Shown piece after piece: positions 1-7,063 of a DNA stretch of 11,894 nt. The notes under the pieces are model-generated. The model searched no databases, was not told where the DNA came from, and saw nothing but the letters and a program-made list of their open reading frames with translations. This DNA comes from Thermoleptolyngbya sp046719575 (GTDB lineage: Bacteria > Cyanobacteriota > Cyanobacteriia > Elainellales > Elainellaceae), in assembly GCA_046719575.1 (NCBI GenBank), contig JBDNCP010000144.1, forward strand, positions 1 through 11,894. The letters run 5' to 3'. Made by a program: the position numbers and the translations under genes. Position 1 is the first letter of the stretch. Each line of letters starts with the position of its first letter.

Positions 1-127
1 GGAGTATTCCTACAAATACACCCCCGATGAGTTTCAAATGCTGGCAATGATGGCTGGACTCCAGCCCATTCAGGTTTGGATTGATGTTCAGCAGCAATTC
101 AGCATCCATTACCTGAAGCGTCTCTAA
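1..127 (+). CDS. C-terminal end of an EgtD-like L-histidine N-alpha-methyltransferase (partial)
   Basis: This is the last 41 codons of a gene that enters from the left edge; the reading frame begins at base 2 and ends with TAA at 125-127. The visible peptide starts EYSYKYTPDEF, continues through AGLQPIQVWID and ends FSIHYLKRL. This matches, from memory, the C-terminal pattern of the SAM-dependent EgtD/DUF2260 family: (S)xKY, then an AGF-like turn, then vWxD, then FSvhYL. EgtD trimethylates histidine to hercynine, the first step of ergothioneine synthesis, in the cytoplasm. The SAM-binding core is outside the window, so activity cannot be judged and a related methyltransferase is possible. The gene converges on the STAND ATPase with only 6 nt between the stop codons, and I see no hairpin terminator between them. 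Confidence 0.72.
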   Translation, partial: EYSYKYTPDEFQMLAMMAGLQPIQVWIDVQQQFSIHYLKRL

Positions 128-133
128 TCAAAA

Positions 134-3100
134 TTAAGGATGGTCAGCAGCGATCGCCCCCAACACTTTTAGCGACGCTTTTTGAGCCGGAGTTAGCCCC
201 GTAACACCGGTAATATTCATGCCTTCGTAGGGGCGATCGCTTGTTAGAATTTTCAGGCATTCGCCCGTCTGAGCATTCCACAGGCGAATCGTTTCGTCTT
301 TGCTGCTGCTGGCGAGAGTATGATACATGGGATCAAAGGCGATCGCCCAGATCCAGTCTGTGTGATTTCTCAAAATCCGGATAAGTTGATGAGTTTGCGT
401 ATCCCACAGGCAGATAGTGTGATCGTTGCTGCCGCTGGCGAGAACGTCACCGAGGGGGCTAAAGGCAATCGTCGTCACGGAGCTGGTGTGTCCTTCCTCG
501 TCCGCCAAGATCGCCAGCAGTTCTCCTGTGGTCACATCCCACAGTCGGATAGTGCCGTCTTCGCAGCCGCTGGCCAATTGCTGCTCGTCAGGGCTAAAGG
601 CCACCGACCAAACCCAGTGGCGATGCCCCTCCAAGACATGAATGATTTCACCAGTTTCTGCATCCCAGAGCCGAGCCGTGTGATCATCGCTGCTGCTGGC
701 TAATCGCTTGCCGCTGGGGCTGAAAACGACCGACGTGACCCACTGAGTATGTTCTTCCAGTACTTGATGAAGCTGCCCAGTCGAGAAGTTCCACAGCCGA
801 ATGGTCTGGTCGTTGCTGGCGCTGGCGAGGAGGGGCCGCGTCGGGCTAAAGGCGACTGCCCGTATCCAGTGGCGATGTCCCTTTAGCGTTCTTAGGCAAT
901 GTCCAGTTTCGAGGTTCCACAGCTTCACTGTTGTATCATCACTGCCGGTAGCAAGCAGGTTTTGAGACGGTTCATAGGCGATCGCTCGAATACCCTGCGT
1001 GTGTCCTTCTAGCGTTCGCTCTAGCATTCCAGTATTTAAATTCCACACCCGCACTGTGTAGTCTGTCTGTCCGCTGATGAGTCGCTGCACCTGCGGGGTC
1101 GGAGCAAAGGTGACGGACTGCGCCCAGTTGATATAGCCGCGAAAGGTTTTGAGGCTTTGGCTCGTTTGGGTATCCCAGAGCCGGATCGTCTGGTCGAGGC
1201 TGCCGCTGGCCAGCATTTGCCCATTGTGAGTAAAGCAAACCGATGTTACCCAGGCGGCGTGTCCGCGAAACATTCTGAGGCTCTGCCCAGTTGCCGCGCT
1301 CCAGAGGCGAATCGTGCCGTCTTCGCCGCCGCTGGCGATCGCCCGCCCGTCTGGGCTAAAGGCAACCGACCACACAGAACCAATGTGCCCTGACAAAACT
1401 TGGGTCACTCGAAATGGCTCACAGTCCCAAAGCCGGATGGTTTGGTCGGTGCTGCTGCTGGCGATTGCCCGCCCATCAGGGCTAAAGGCAACCGAGCAGA
1501 CCGGGCCCTCGTGCCCTCGAAGCTGCGCCAGTCTCTCTCCAGTTTCGAGGCTCCATAAATCAATGCAGCCGTCGGTGCTGCCGCTGGCGAGAGTGTGCCC
1601 ATCGGGGCTGATGGCCACGGTCAAAACTCGCCCTTCGTAGCCCGTTAGTGTATTGAGCAATGCTCCAGTTTCTACATTCCACAGCTTAACCGTGCGGTCT
1701 TCGCTGCCGCTGACCAGCAGGTGCCCCCCAGGGGCAAAGGCGATCGCCCAAACGGTTTTGGTGTGTCCATCCAGCGTATTCCATAAATCGCCCGTGGCAA
1801 GATCCCAGAGGCGAATGCGGCTTTCTTCTCCGCTGCTGGCCAGCAGGCGATCATCGGGACTAAAGGCAACTGACCAGGCGGCGGTGGGGTGTCCCTCCAG
1901 CGTCAGAATTTGCTGCCCGTCAGACAATCGCCAGACGTGAATTTCGCCGTTTTTGTCGGCGGCGGCGAGCAGCGTTCTATCGTGGCTGAGGGCGATCGCC
2001 ATCATACTGCCAAAGACCTGGCTAAACCGCGTTTTGGATAGATCTGCGCCTGCAAAATTGACCCACGCCAGGTTAACCTGCTGCAAATCGGCGTGCCAGA
2101 TTGACAGGCTTGAGAAATTCCATCCCGTCAGGTCAACCTTAAGTCCGCTGCATAGATTCATCAGGTTGCCCGCGCCATAGCCCAGCCCCGGCAAATCGCC
2201 CCGTCGAAGTGCGTCTAGCAAGCGCAAAAGCTGCGATCGCAGCGCCATTAGGTCTGGAAACGCCTGCTGAAACCGCTGGGCAATCGCCTTCAGCAAAACC
2301 CGACTCTGGCTTTCGCGAATGTAGTCGCTAACGGTCATTTTCACGAGCGCATAGCGTTCCAAAAAGTTGATATTTCCCGTAATGAGTTCTGTTGCAATTC
2401 TTTCGATCAGGCGATCGCTCACGTATTCCATCACCACAGGCTGCTGCGTGTAGCTACCGGAGCGTTTCTCGATCAGATTTCGCCAGCTCAGGGATTCCAG
2501 CGCCTCTAGCAGGCTAGCACGCGAGACAATGGGCACCATGTCATCTTCTAGCGTGGCGATCGCCGTCCATTCGCGGTTGATCGCCAGCCAATACATCACG
2601 GACTGCTCTAGATAAGAAAGCCGCTCAAACTGCTGCTCCAGCAGAAGCCGAACGCCGTTAAACAGGAATGTATCCTGCCTCAGAAAGGGTTCGATCGCGC
2701 CGTCAAACAAATCCTGAATAGACGTGGCGACAATCTTAAGGGCGAGGGGGTTGCCGCTATAGCGATCGCACAACTGCTGCTGCTGTTCGGCGGACCCCAC
2801 CAGTCCCTTTGCCTGGAGGAGCGCCTGCCCCACTTCCAGTGAGCCGCTCAGCGCCAGCGATCGCGCCGAGAGGCGATCGCCTTCCAGCCTGGACATCTCC
2901 ACAGGTTTCTCGCGGCTGGTGAGGATCAGGCAGCTCTGGTGGTTGGTTTCACCGAGCGTTTGCAACAGGTCGCCATAGCCTTCATAGCCCTCCCGATATC
3001 GCCCTGCTCGATCGCCAGGCTGCAAGAGGGTTTCCAGATTGTCCAGAATGACCAGGCATCGCTGGGTACGAAGCCAATGCAGCAGTCGCCCAATCTCTGC

Positions 3101-3775
3101 CTGTGTATCCGTCTGATCAGATAAAAATAAGATCAGCTCGCTGAGGAGAGATTCGAGCGGCGGCGCGTTGCGGAGGCTGCGCCAGATAACGAATTGAAAC
3201 GGAGCCGGTGCCGCATGAGAAAAATCACCCAATTGGAGGACGCTTTGGGCTGCTTGTTCCGCCAGGGTTCTGGCCAGCTTTGCCGCCAGCGCCGTCTTGC
3301 CAATGCCCCCAATGCCCAGGATCGCAACCAGACGGCACTGGTCTTGCCCAACCCACTGGGCGAGGGTGCAGAGTTCGTCGCGGCGACCAAAGAAGTGGCG
3401 CACGTCTACGGCTTCGCCCCAGTCGCAGATCGGGCCGTGGGAAGTGGGCGGCGGGCTAGCAGGCGTGAGGGCGATCGCCCCGACAGGCTGCGCGGCAGCG
3501 ACAGCGGTAGTTCTCACTCGATAGCGCTCCACCGCACCCTGAAAGCTGGTTTTGCTGACCTTTTCGCCCAGCGCGGCGCTGAGGTTGCGCCAGAGGACGG
3601 GGCCGATGTCCGTAGACAGATAGCTGAGGGAATATCCAGAGGACTCGGCGATCGCCCCGTAGGTCTGCCCATTCCACGCACCGCGCACGATCGCCAGTTC
3701 GGCATCCGACAGATACTTGCCCGCCTGGGCAAACATCGCCGCATTAATAAGGTCGATCGCCTCCTGAAGTTCCAT
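134..3775 (-). CDS. STAND ATPase: vMAP-type HTH, NB-ARC domain and 14 WD40 repeats
   Basis: This 1213-residue protein is a likely cytoplasmic signalling switch. Residues 1-85 resemble the helix-turn-helix domain found at the N-terminus of vWA-MoxR-associated proteins (LSDAELAIVRGAW, then LGEKVSKTSF). The NB-ARC core runs from about 128 to 350, with a P-loop GIGGIGKT at 154-161, Walker B LVILDN at 241-246, the sensor-like segment LILTSRE at 283-289 and GNPLALK at 341-347. A winged-helix/helical linker follows to about 545, then a short pentapeptide-like stretch (about 547-585). Fourteen WD40 units occupy about 590-1177, enough for two seven-bladed propellers. The tail at 1178-1213 (RPYEGMNITGVTGLT) is one I associate with cyanobacterial WD40-STAND proteins. 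In this class the propellers usually sense a ligand and ATP drives oligomerisation. No TIR, protease, nuclease or CHAT effector is visible, so the HTH region may act as an adaptor. No good Shine-Dalgarno precedes the ATG. The partner and trigger are unknown. Confidence 0.93.
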   Translation of the reverse strand: MELQEAIDLINAAMFAQAGKYLSDAELAIVRGAWNGQTYGAIAESSGYSLSYLSTDIGPVLWRNLSAALGEKVSKTSFQGAVERYRVRTTAVAAAQPVGAIALTPASPPPTSHGPICDWGEAVDVRHFFGRRDELCTLAQWVGQDQCRLVAILGIGGIGKTALAAKLARTLAEQAAQSVLQLGDFSHAAPAPFQFVIWRSLRNAPPLESLLSELILFLSDQTDTQAEIGRLLHWLRTQRCLVILDNLETLLQPGDRAGRYREGYEGYGDLLQTLGETNHQSCLILTSREKPVEMSRLEGDRLSARSLALSGSLEVGQALLQAKGLVGSAEQQQQLCDRYSGNPLALKIVATSIQDLFDGAIEPFLRQDTFLFNGVRLLLEQQFERLSYLEQSVMYWLAINREWTAIATLEDDMVPIVSRASLLEALESLSWRNLIEKRSGSYTQQPVVMEYVSDRLIERIATELITGNINFLERYALVKMTVSDYIRESQSRVLLKAIAQRFQQAFPDLMALRSQLLRLLDALRRGDLPGLGYGAGNLMNLCSGLKVDLTGWNFSSLSIWHADLQQVNLAWVNFAGADLSKTRFSQVFGSMMAIALSHDRTLLAAADKNGEIHVWRLSDGQQILTLEGHPTAAWSVAFSPDDRLLASSGEESRIRLWDLATGDLWNTLDGHTKTVWAIAFAPGGHLLVSGSEDRTVKLWNVETGALLNTLTGYEGRVLTVAISPDGHTLASGSTDGCIDLWSLETGERLAQLRGHEGPVCSVAFSPDGRAIASSSTDQTIRLWDCEPFRVTQVLSGHIGSVWSVAFSPDGRAIASGGEDGTIRLWSAATGQSLRMFRGHAAWVTSVCFTHNGQMLASGSLDQTIRLWDTQTSQSLKTFRGYINWAQSVTFAPTPQVQRLISGQTDYTVRVWNLNTGMLERTLEGHTQGIRAIAYEPSQNLLATGSDDTTVKLWNLETGHCLRTLKGHRHWIRAVAFSPTRPLLASASNDQTIRLWNFSTGQLHQVLEEHTQWVTSVVFSPSGKRLASSSDDHTARLWDAETGEIIHVLEGHRHWVWSVAFSPDEQQLASGCEDGTIRLWDVTTGELLAILADEEGHTSSVTTIAFSPLGDVLASGSNDHTICLWDTQTHQLIRILRNHTDWIWAIAFDPMYHTLASSSKDETIRLWNAQTGECLKILTSDRPYEGMNITGVTGLTPAQKASLKVLGAIAADHP

Positions 3776-3846
3776 AGTCCGAACTGGAAATTTGCAAGCC
3801 GAGAGCCAACAGCTTATCCCAAATTGCCAAGATAACCCAACCTGAG

Positions 3847-3874
3847 ACTATCGAATAAACTCTATATTCCTCAA
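3847..3874 (-). promoter_or_regulatory. Possible sigma70-type promoter of the STAND gene
   Basis: On the minus strand TTGAGG (3869-3874) is followed after 16 nt by GATAGT (3847-3852), about 70 nt upstream of the ATG. The fit to TTGACA/TATAAT is moderate, and the surrounding DNA is A/T-richer than the gene. The assignment rests only on spacing and consensus resemblance. Confidence 0.25.
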
Positions 3875-3914
3875 AGCTTCCAGGTTTTCTTAAGACTTTG
3901 TTACAACAACCGAT

Positions 3915-3991
3915 CCCCAACTTACCCCAATTTTCCCCAAGTTGCCCCAACTTCAGGATGCCGAAACTCCCTAGTTTTTCCGTAATGACAG
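3915..3991. repeat. 77-bp dispersed repeat, copy 1
   Basis: The first 40 bp are four successive 10-bp units, each beginning CCCCAA. The rest is a unique block running through TTCAGGATGCCGAAACTCC to AATGACAG. A second copy lies at 9994-10070 in the same orientation. Aligned by hand without gaps, the two copies differ at 5 of 77 positions. Both copies sit in intergenic DNA and neither shows a convincing coding frame. Confidence 0.85.
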
Positions 3992-4108
3992 TCACTAGAT
4001 GCGCCGCTATTGTGGTACTCGTGCGCCGTTTGAGACTCCTGCGATCGCCCGTTTTCCTAGATGGTCATGGCAATTGAAGGGCGATCGCTTTCCTGAACTA
4101 ACAAAGAG

Positions 4109-4135
4109 CGAAAAACGAAAAACGAAAAACGAAAA
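4109..4135. repeat. Heptanucleotide tandem repeat (CGAAAAA)
   Basis: Three perfect CGAAAAA units at 4109-4129 are followed by a partial fourth unit (CGAAAA). This resembles the short tandemly repeated heptamers (STRR type) known from filamentous cyanobacterial genomes. It lies upstream of the small gene at 4257. Confidence 0.8.
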
Positions 4136-4256
4136 TTCCAAATCGCCAAACTTAAGCCCAAAATCCAAAATCTTCCTGGAGCAGCCCTGTCCTGCCCTTG
4201 GCTTCGCGATGCCAATCTTCTTCCCAATCACTCCAACACTCCAACATCTAAAAGCC

Positions 4257-4553
4257 ATGCAAACTCAACAAAAATTCCTGACCCAATCTCAGCTAAAACA
4301 GCTCTCCGAAATATCCCAAATCAATCGCCAAACCATGCCAAAACGTATTCTCGAAGTCTGGCATACCGTGTGTCGTTTTGCATCCTGGCTGCTGATCGAT
4401 CCGACGCAGCCGCTGATTCACGAAAAGCGCGATCGCCACGGTCGGCTGTATTGGAAAGTCTATGACCCGCGCACCGGGTACTGCATCATCTGTGATTCCG
4501 AGCAGGAAGTCTGCACCTGGATCGAAGAACACTGGTTTGGCGATCGCCGCTAG
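4257..4553 (+). CDS. Small conserved cyanobacterial protein of unknown function
   Basis: This is a 98-residue soluble protein in the chosen frame. The distinctive part is KRILEVWHTVCRFASWLL, followed by KRDRHGRLYWKVYDPRTGYCIICDSEQEVCTWIEEHWFG. It recalls a small hypothetical family in cyanobacteria with a pattern like KRDRxGxxYWxVYDPxTG, then SExEVxxWIE. I cannot assign a function. The cysteines CIIC (a CxxC) and one further on could bind metal, but this is not established. The start is uncertain. ATG 4257 was chosen because the in-frame codons before it translate repeat-like DNA (ACTCCAACACTCCAAC). In-frame ATGs at 4209 and at the MPKRI site downstream are alternatives, and none has a clear Shine-Dalgarno. 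The hairpin-repeat array begins 15 nt after the stop. Confidence 0.7.
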   Translation: MQTQQKFLTQSQLKQLSEISQINRQTMPKRILEVWHTVCRFASWLLIDPTQPLIHEKRDRHGRLYWKVYDPRTGYCIICDSEQEVCTWIEEHWFGDRR

Positions 4554-4568
4554 TGCAGCAACCGAACC

Positions 4569-4681
4569 GATCCCCCTAAATCCCCGCGCTACCGCGCCGC
4601 TGCGCTAGAAGCAAGGGGGACTTCCGGCCCAATCCGCTCTGGCTCCAGTTCCCCCCTTAATAAGGGGGGCCAGGGGGGATC
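4569..4681. repeat. Hairpin-repeat unit A (long variant), array 1
   Basis: The unit opens with GATCCCCCTAAAT and closes with AGGGGGGATC, so its ends are inverted repeats. The right half contains a hairpin, CCCCCCTTAATAAGGGGGG. In the left half the usual short loop is replaced by a roughly 30-nt G/C-rich insert (GCGCTACCGCGCC to CTAGAAGC). The unit lies 15 nt downstream of the stop at 4553 and may help end transcription. Confidence 0.85.
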
Positions 4682-4706
4682 TGCCAACACCTCTCGCATC
4701 CGAACC

Positions 4707-4797
4707 GATCCCCCTAAATCCCCCTTAATAAGGGGGACTTCCGACCCGATCGCTCTGGCTCCAGTTCCACCCTTAATAAGGGGGGCTAGGGGGGATC
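4707..4797. repeat. Hairpin-repeat unit B, array 1
   Basis: This 91-bp unit has the same terminal inverted repeats. The left hairpin is CCCCCTTAATAAGGGGG and the right one ACCCTTAATAAGGGGGG. A 25-bp linker (TGCCAACACCTCTCGCAT, then CCGAACC) precedes it, and the same linker follows it, so the array is a tandem duplication of unit plus linker. Confidence 0.88.
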
Positions 4798-4822
4798 TGC
4801 CAACACCTCTCGCATCCGAACC

Positions 4823-4912
4823 GATCCCCCTAAATCCCCCTTAAAAAGGGGGACTTCCGACCCGCTCCGGCTCCCCTTCTCCTGCGGGAGAAAAGGCCGG
4901 GGGATGAGGGTA
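4823..4912. repeat. Hairpin-repeat unit C (left half), joined to a second palindromic repeat
   Basis: The left half of the unit is present (GATCCCCCTAAAT, then CCCCCTTAAAAAGGGGG, then ACTTCCGACCC). The right half is replaced by a different G/C-rich repeat. That repeat contains a perfect hairpin, TTCTCC-TGCG-GGAGAA, at 4877-4892 and ends GGGGGATGAGGG. The array therefore looks broken or recombined at this point, shortly before the RTX gene at 4977. Confidence 0.75.
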
Positions 4913-4976
4913 AGGGCGATCGCTCGTTTTTCAAAAAGATCGCTGATTTATTTACGTAGCATAGGTACTTAAGGAA

Positions 4977-6956
4977 ATGGTTCTGAATCTTGATCAGATT
5001 ATTCGAGACCGATTAATTCGACTGGATAGCGGTCTGGGTGAGAATATACCCAAAACACCGTTTCAAGAACAAACTGGTTCGGCTAACCCGTTTGCTGGGA
5101 TTCAATCTGAGGTAATCGCGCCGAAGTTTGTGGATATTGACGGCGATGGGGATGCCGATCTGTTAGTCCGCACCGCATCGGGATTTAAGTTTTTCCGCAA
5201 CAATGGCGGCAAGCTGCAAGGAGTGGCAGATAGCAGCAACCCCTTTCGATCGCTGCCTTTGCAGGCGGGCGATCGCCCCAATTTTGTGGATATTGACGGC
5301 GATGGTGACATCGATGCGTTTATGAGTCAGCGCGATGGAACGATCCGCTTTTTTCGGAATGATAGGGGGCAATTTCGGCAGGTCACAGGGGCTGAAAATC
5401 CGTTGAATGGGATTCGAGTTGGAAATAATTCGGAGCTGATCTTCGCGGATATCAACAACGATGGAACGCCCGAACTTTTTGTCACCAATAGTAGTGGCAT
5501 TCGGTTTATCGAAAAGCAGCGAGCAGTTGACGATCGAAACGGCGATCGCAGCGAACCCGGCGGCTTTGAAGATATGACCAATACCAACCGAAATCCGCTG
5601 CGATCTTTATCGCTCAGAGGTGCAGTGCAGCTAGCCTTTGGCGATCTGGATGGCAACGGCTTAATAGAAATGCTGGTGGGCGACCTCAGTGGCAGGGTGT
5701 CTCACTTTGAGTTTGACTTTTCTAGCAACGCCTTTGTGCCAGTCAGAAATAGCCACTTTACGGGTCTTAATTTTGGTAGCCTGGCCAACCCAGAAATTGG
5801 AGACATAGATGGGGATGGAGACCTTGATGTCATCATAACTTCTGTGGTGGGCACCAACCGCCAGATGCGCTTATTTAGCAATACAGGACAAACAGCGCCC
5901 CCGATTCGTGGCACAGATGCCAATGACATCCTTAGAGGAACGCTCGTCAACGACTTGATCGATGGCGGCAAAGGGAGAGACACGATTTCAGGCTTGGCTG
6001 GCGACGATATTATCTTTGCGGGCGATGGCAATGATGTTGTGAATGGTGACAGCGGCAGGGACTTCCTCTTCGGTGAGGATGGCAACGACACGCTGCGCGG
6101 CGGCGACGGCAACGATATCTTGACCGGATCGACTTTCAAAAATTTCCAAAATGGAGTGCCTGTCAATACGGATGTCGATACGCTGATTGGAGGCAAAGGG
6201 TCTGACCATTTTCGCTTACCCGTGGATGGGGCCAGGGCGATCGTTCAGGATTTTGAAGACGGCATCGATCGCCTGAGTTTATTTGGCAGAACGCGCCCAT
6301 TGCGGTTTGAAGATTTGGATCTGCGTCAGCAAAATAAGGATGTAGAAATCCGGCTAGATGGCACCCTCATCGGCGTTCTGAAAAATATCGATGTCAATCG
6401 CATTACCCGCGATGATTTTATTAACCCTGACCGTTTGGGGGGCGATCGCATTGCAACACCTGATCCATCGACTCCGCCGACCAACATTGGCGATCGCCGG
6501 GGCAATGTCATTCTGGGTCTCGAAGTTGGCGGCATTATGGATGGGCGTGGCGGCAACGACGACCTCTCTGGCATGGGCGGCGACGACATCCTGTGCGGCG
6601 GCAACGGACATGACACGCTGCGCGGGGGGCAAGGTCATGACATTTGCTGGGGTGGTCGCGGCAGAGATATTTATTACGGCGGTGCAGGACACGACACCTT
6701 TGTTCTCGACCTGTTGAAAGGGGTCGATGTCATCAAAGATTACAAAGATGGAATCGACAAGATTGGTTTGACCAACGGCATCACCTACGAGCAGCTCAGT
6801 ATCCAAAAAGAAGGCAAGCACTCTGGGATTTATCTGGGCGATCGCAAGCTTGGCGTTGTAGAAAATACGCGCCCCGGAACCCTGGGGGCAGATGATTTTA
6901 AGTCCATCAGCTTTGCCACTGTTCAAGATATTCTTACACCGCAAGTAACGGCATAG
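4977..6956 (+). CDS. Secreted calcium-binding protein: FG-GAP/VCBS repeats plus two RTX modules
   Basis: This 659-residue protein has no N-terminal signal peptide and no membrane segment. Five EF-hand-like calcium loops mark FG-GAP/VCBS propeller repeats at 53-64, 105-116, 158-169, 223-234 and 276-287 (DIDGDGDADLLV type). A first RTX nonapeptide block covers about 311-384 and is followed by a cap domain (401-482). A proline-rich linker (about 490-506) leads to a second RTX block (about 508-575), its cap (DTFVLDLLKGVDVIKDYKDG) and the tail DILTPQVTA. RTX proteins normally leave by type I secretion through a C-terminal signal and fold on calcium outside the cell. The second module is shared with the genes at 7064 and 10283. 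Cysteines occur only at 540 and 557. AGGA at 4972-4975 lies too close to the ATG for a normal Shine-Dalgarno, but an in-frame stop at 4962-4964 leaves no earlier usual start. A surface adhesin or matrix role is inference. Confidence 0.92.
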   Translation: MVLNLDQIIRDRLIRLDSGLGENIPKTPFQEQTGSANPFAGIQSEVIAPKFVDIDGDGDADLLVRTASGFKFFRNNGGKLQGVADSSNPFRSLPLQAGDRPNFVDIDGDGDIDAFMSQRDGTIRFFRNDRGQFRQVTGAENPLNGIRVGNNSELIFADINNDGTPELFVTNSSGIRFIEKQRAVDDRNGDRSEPGGFEDMTNTNRNPLRSLSLRGAVQLAFGDLDGNGLIEMLVGDLSGRVSHFEFDFSSNAFVPVRNSHFTGLNFGSLANPEIGDIDGDGDLDVIITSVVGTNRQMRLFSNTGQTAPPIRGTDANDILRGTLVNDLIDGGKGRDTISGLAGDDIIFAGDGNDVVNGDSGRDFLFGEDGNDTLRGGDGNDILTGSTFKNFQNGVPVNTDVDTLIGGKGSDHFRLPVDGARAIVQDFEDGIDRLSLFGRTRPLRFEDLDLRQQNKDVEIRLDGTLIGVLKNIDVNRITRDDFINPDRLGGDRIATPDPSTPPTNIGDRRGNVILGLEVGGIMDGRGGNDDLSGMGGDDILCGGNGHDTLRGGQGHDICWGGRGRDIYYGGAGHDTFVLDLLKGVDVIKDYKDGIDKIGLTNGITYEQLSIQKEGKHSGIYLGDRKLGVVENTRPGTLGADDFKSISFATVQDILTPQVTA

Positions 6957-7063
6957 CGCAGGTCTTCCTGAATTCCTGAATTCTCTAAATCCTTAACGGA
7001 GAGACCTTCAAACTGAGGGAACACCATCTACTGAAACAATCCAGTATTCTAAGGAGCAACATC

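Larger units (their letters stand above)
3776..4256. other. Intergenic region with dispersed repeats
   Basis: No convincing gene is seen in this roughly 480-base stretch between the divergent STAND gene and the small gene at 4257. It holds the possible STAND promoter, a 77-bp dispersed repeat with 10-bp CCCCAA phasing (3915-3991), two HIP1 octamers (4041-4048 and 4081-4088) and a heptamer tandem repeat (4109-4135). Open frames across it are low-complexity products of these repeats. Confidence 0.7.

Noticed and set aside
3194..3835. 213-codon plus-strand open frame opposite the STAND gene
   Set aside because: It mirrors the NB-ARC and HTH coding region, has basic low-complexity composition with no recognisable domain, and exists because the opposite strand is G/C-rich and coding.
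3744..3995. 83-codon minus-strand frame with a KLGQLGENWGKLG motif
   Set aside because: The motif is only the translation of the 10-bp CCCCAA repeats in the dispersed repeat; the same repeat at 9994-10070 yields a comparable stretch in unrelated surroundings.
3999..4256. Extended N-terminus of the small gene, starting at 3999
   Set aside because: The extra 86 codons translate HIP1, the CGAAAAA heptamers and CCAACACTCC-type repeats, and no ribosome site supports the earlier start.
4569..4912. CRISPR-like array (repeats with 25-bp spacers)
   Set aside because: The intervening 25-bp sequences are the same or nearly so, the units are palindromic with terminal inverted repeats and vary in length, and no cas gene is nearby.
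6967..6983. CCTGAATT tandem doublet upstream of the gene at 7064
   Set aside because: Two copies of an 8-mer are too little to claim an operator, and no promoter-like boxes are arranged around them.
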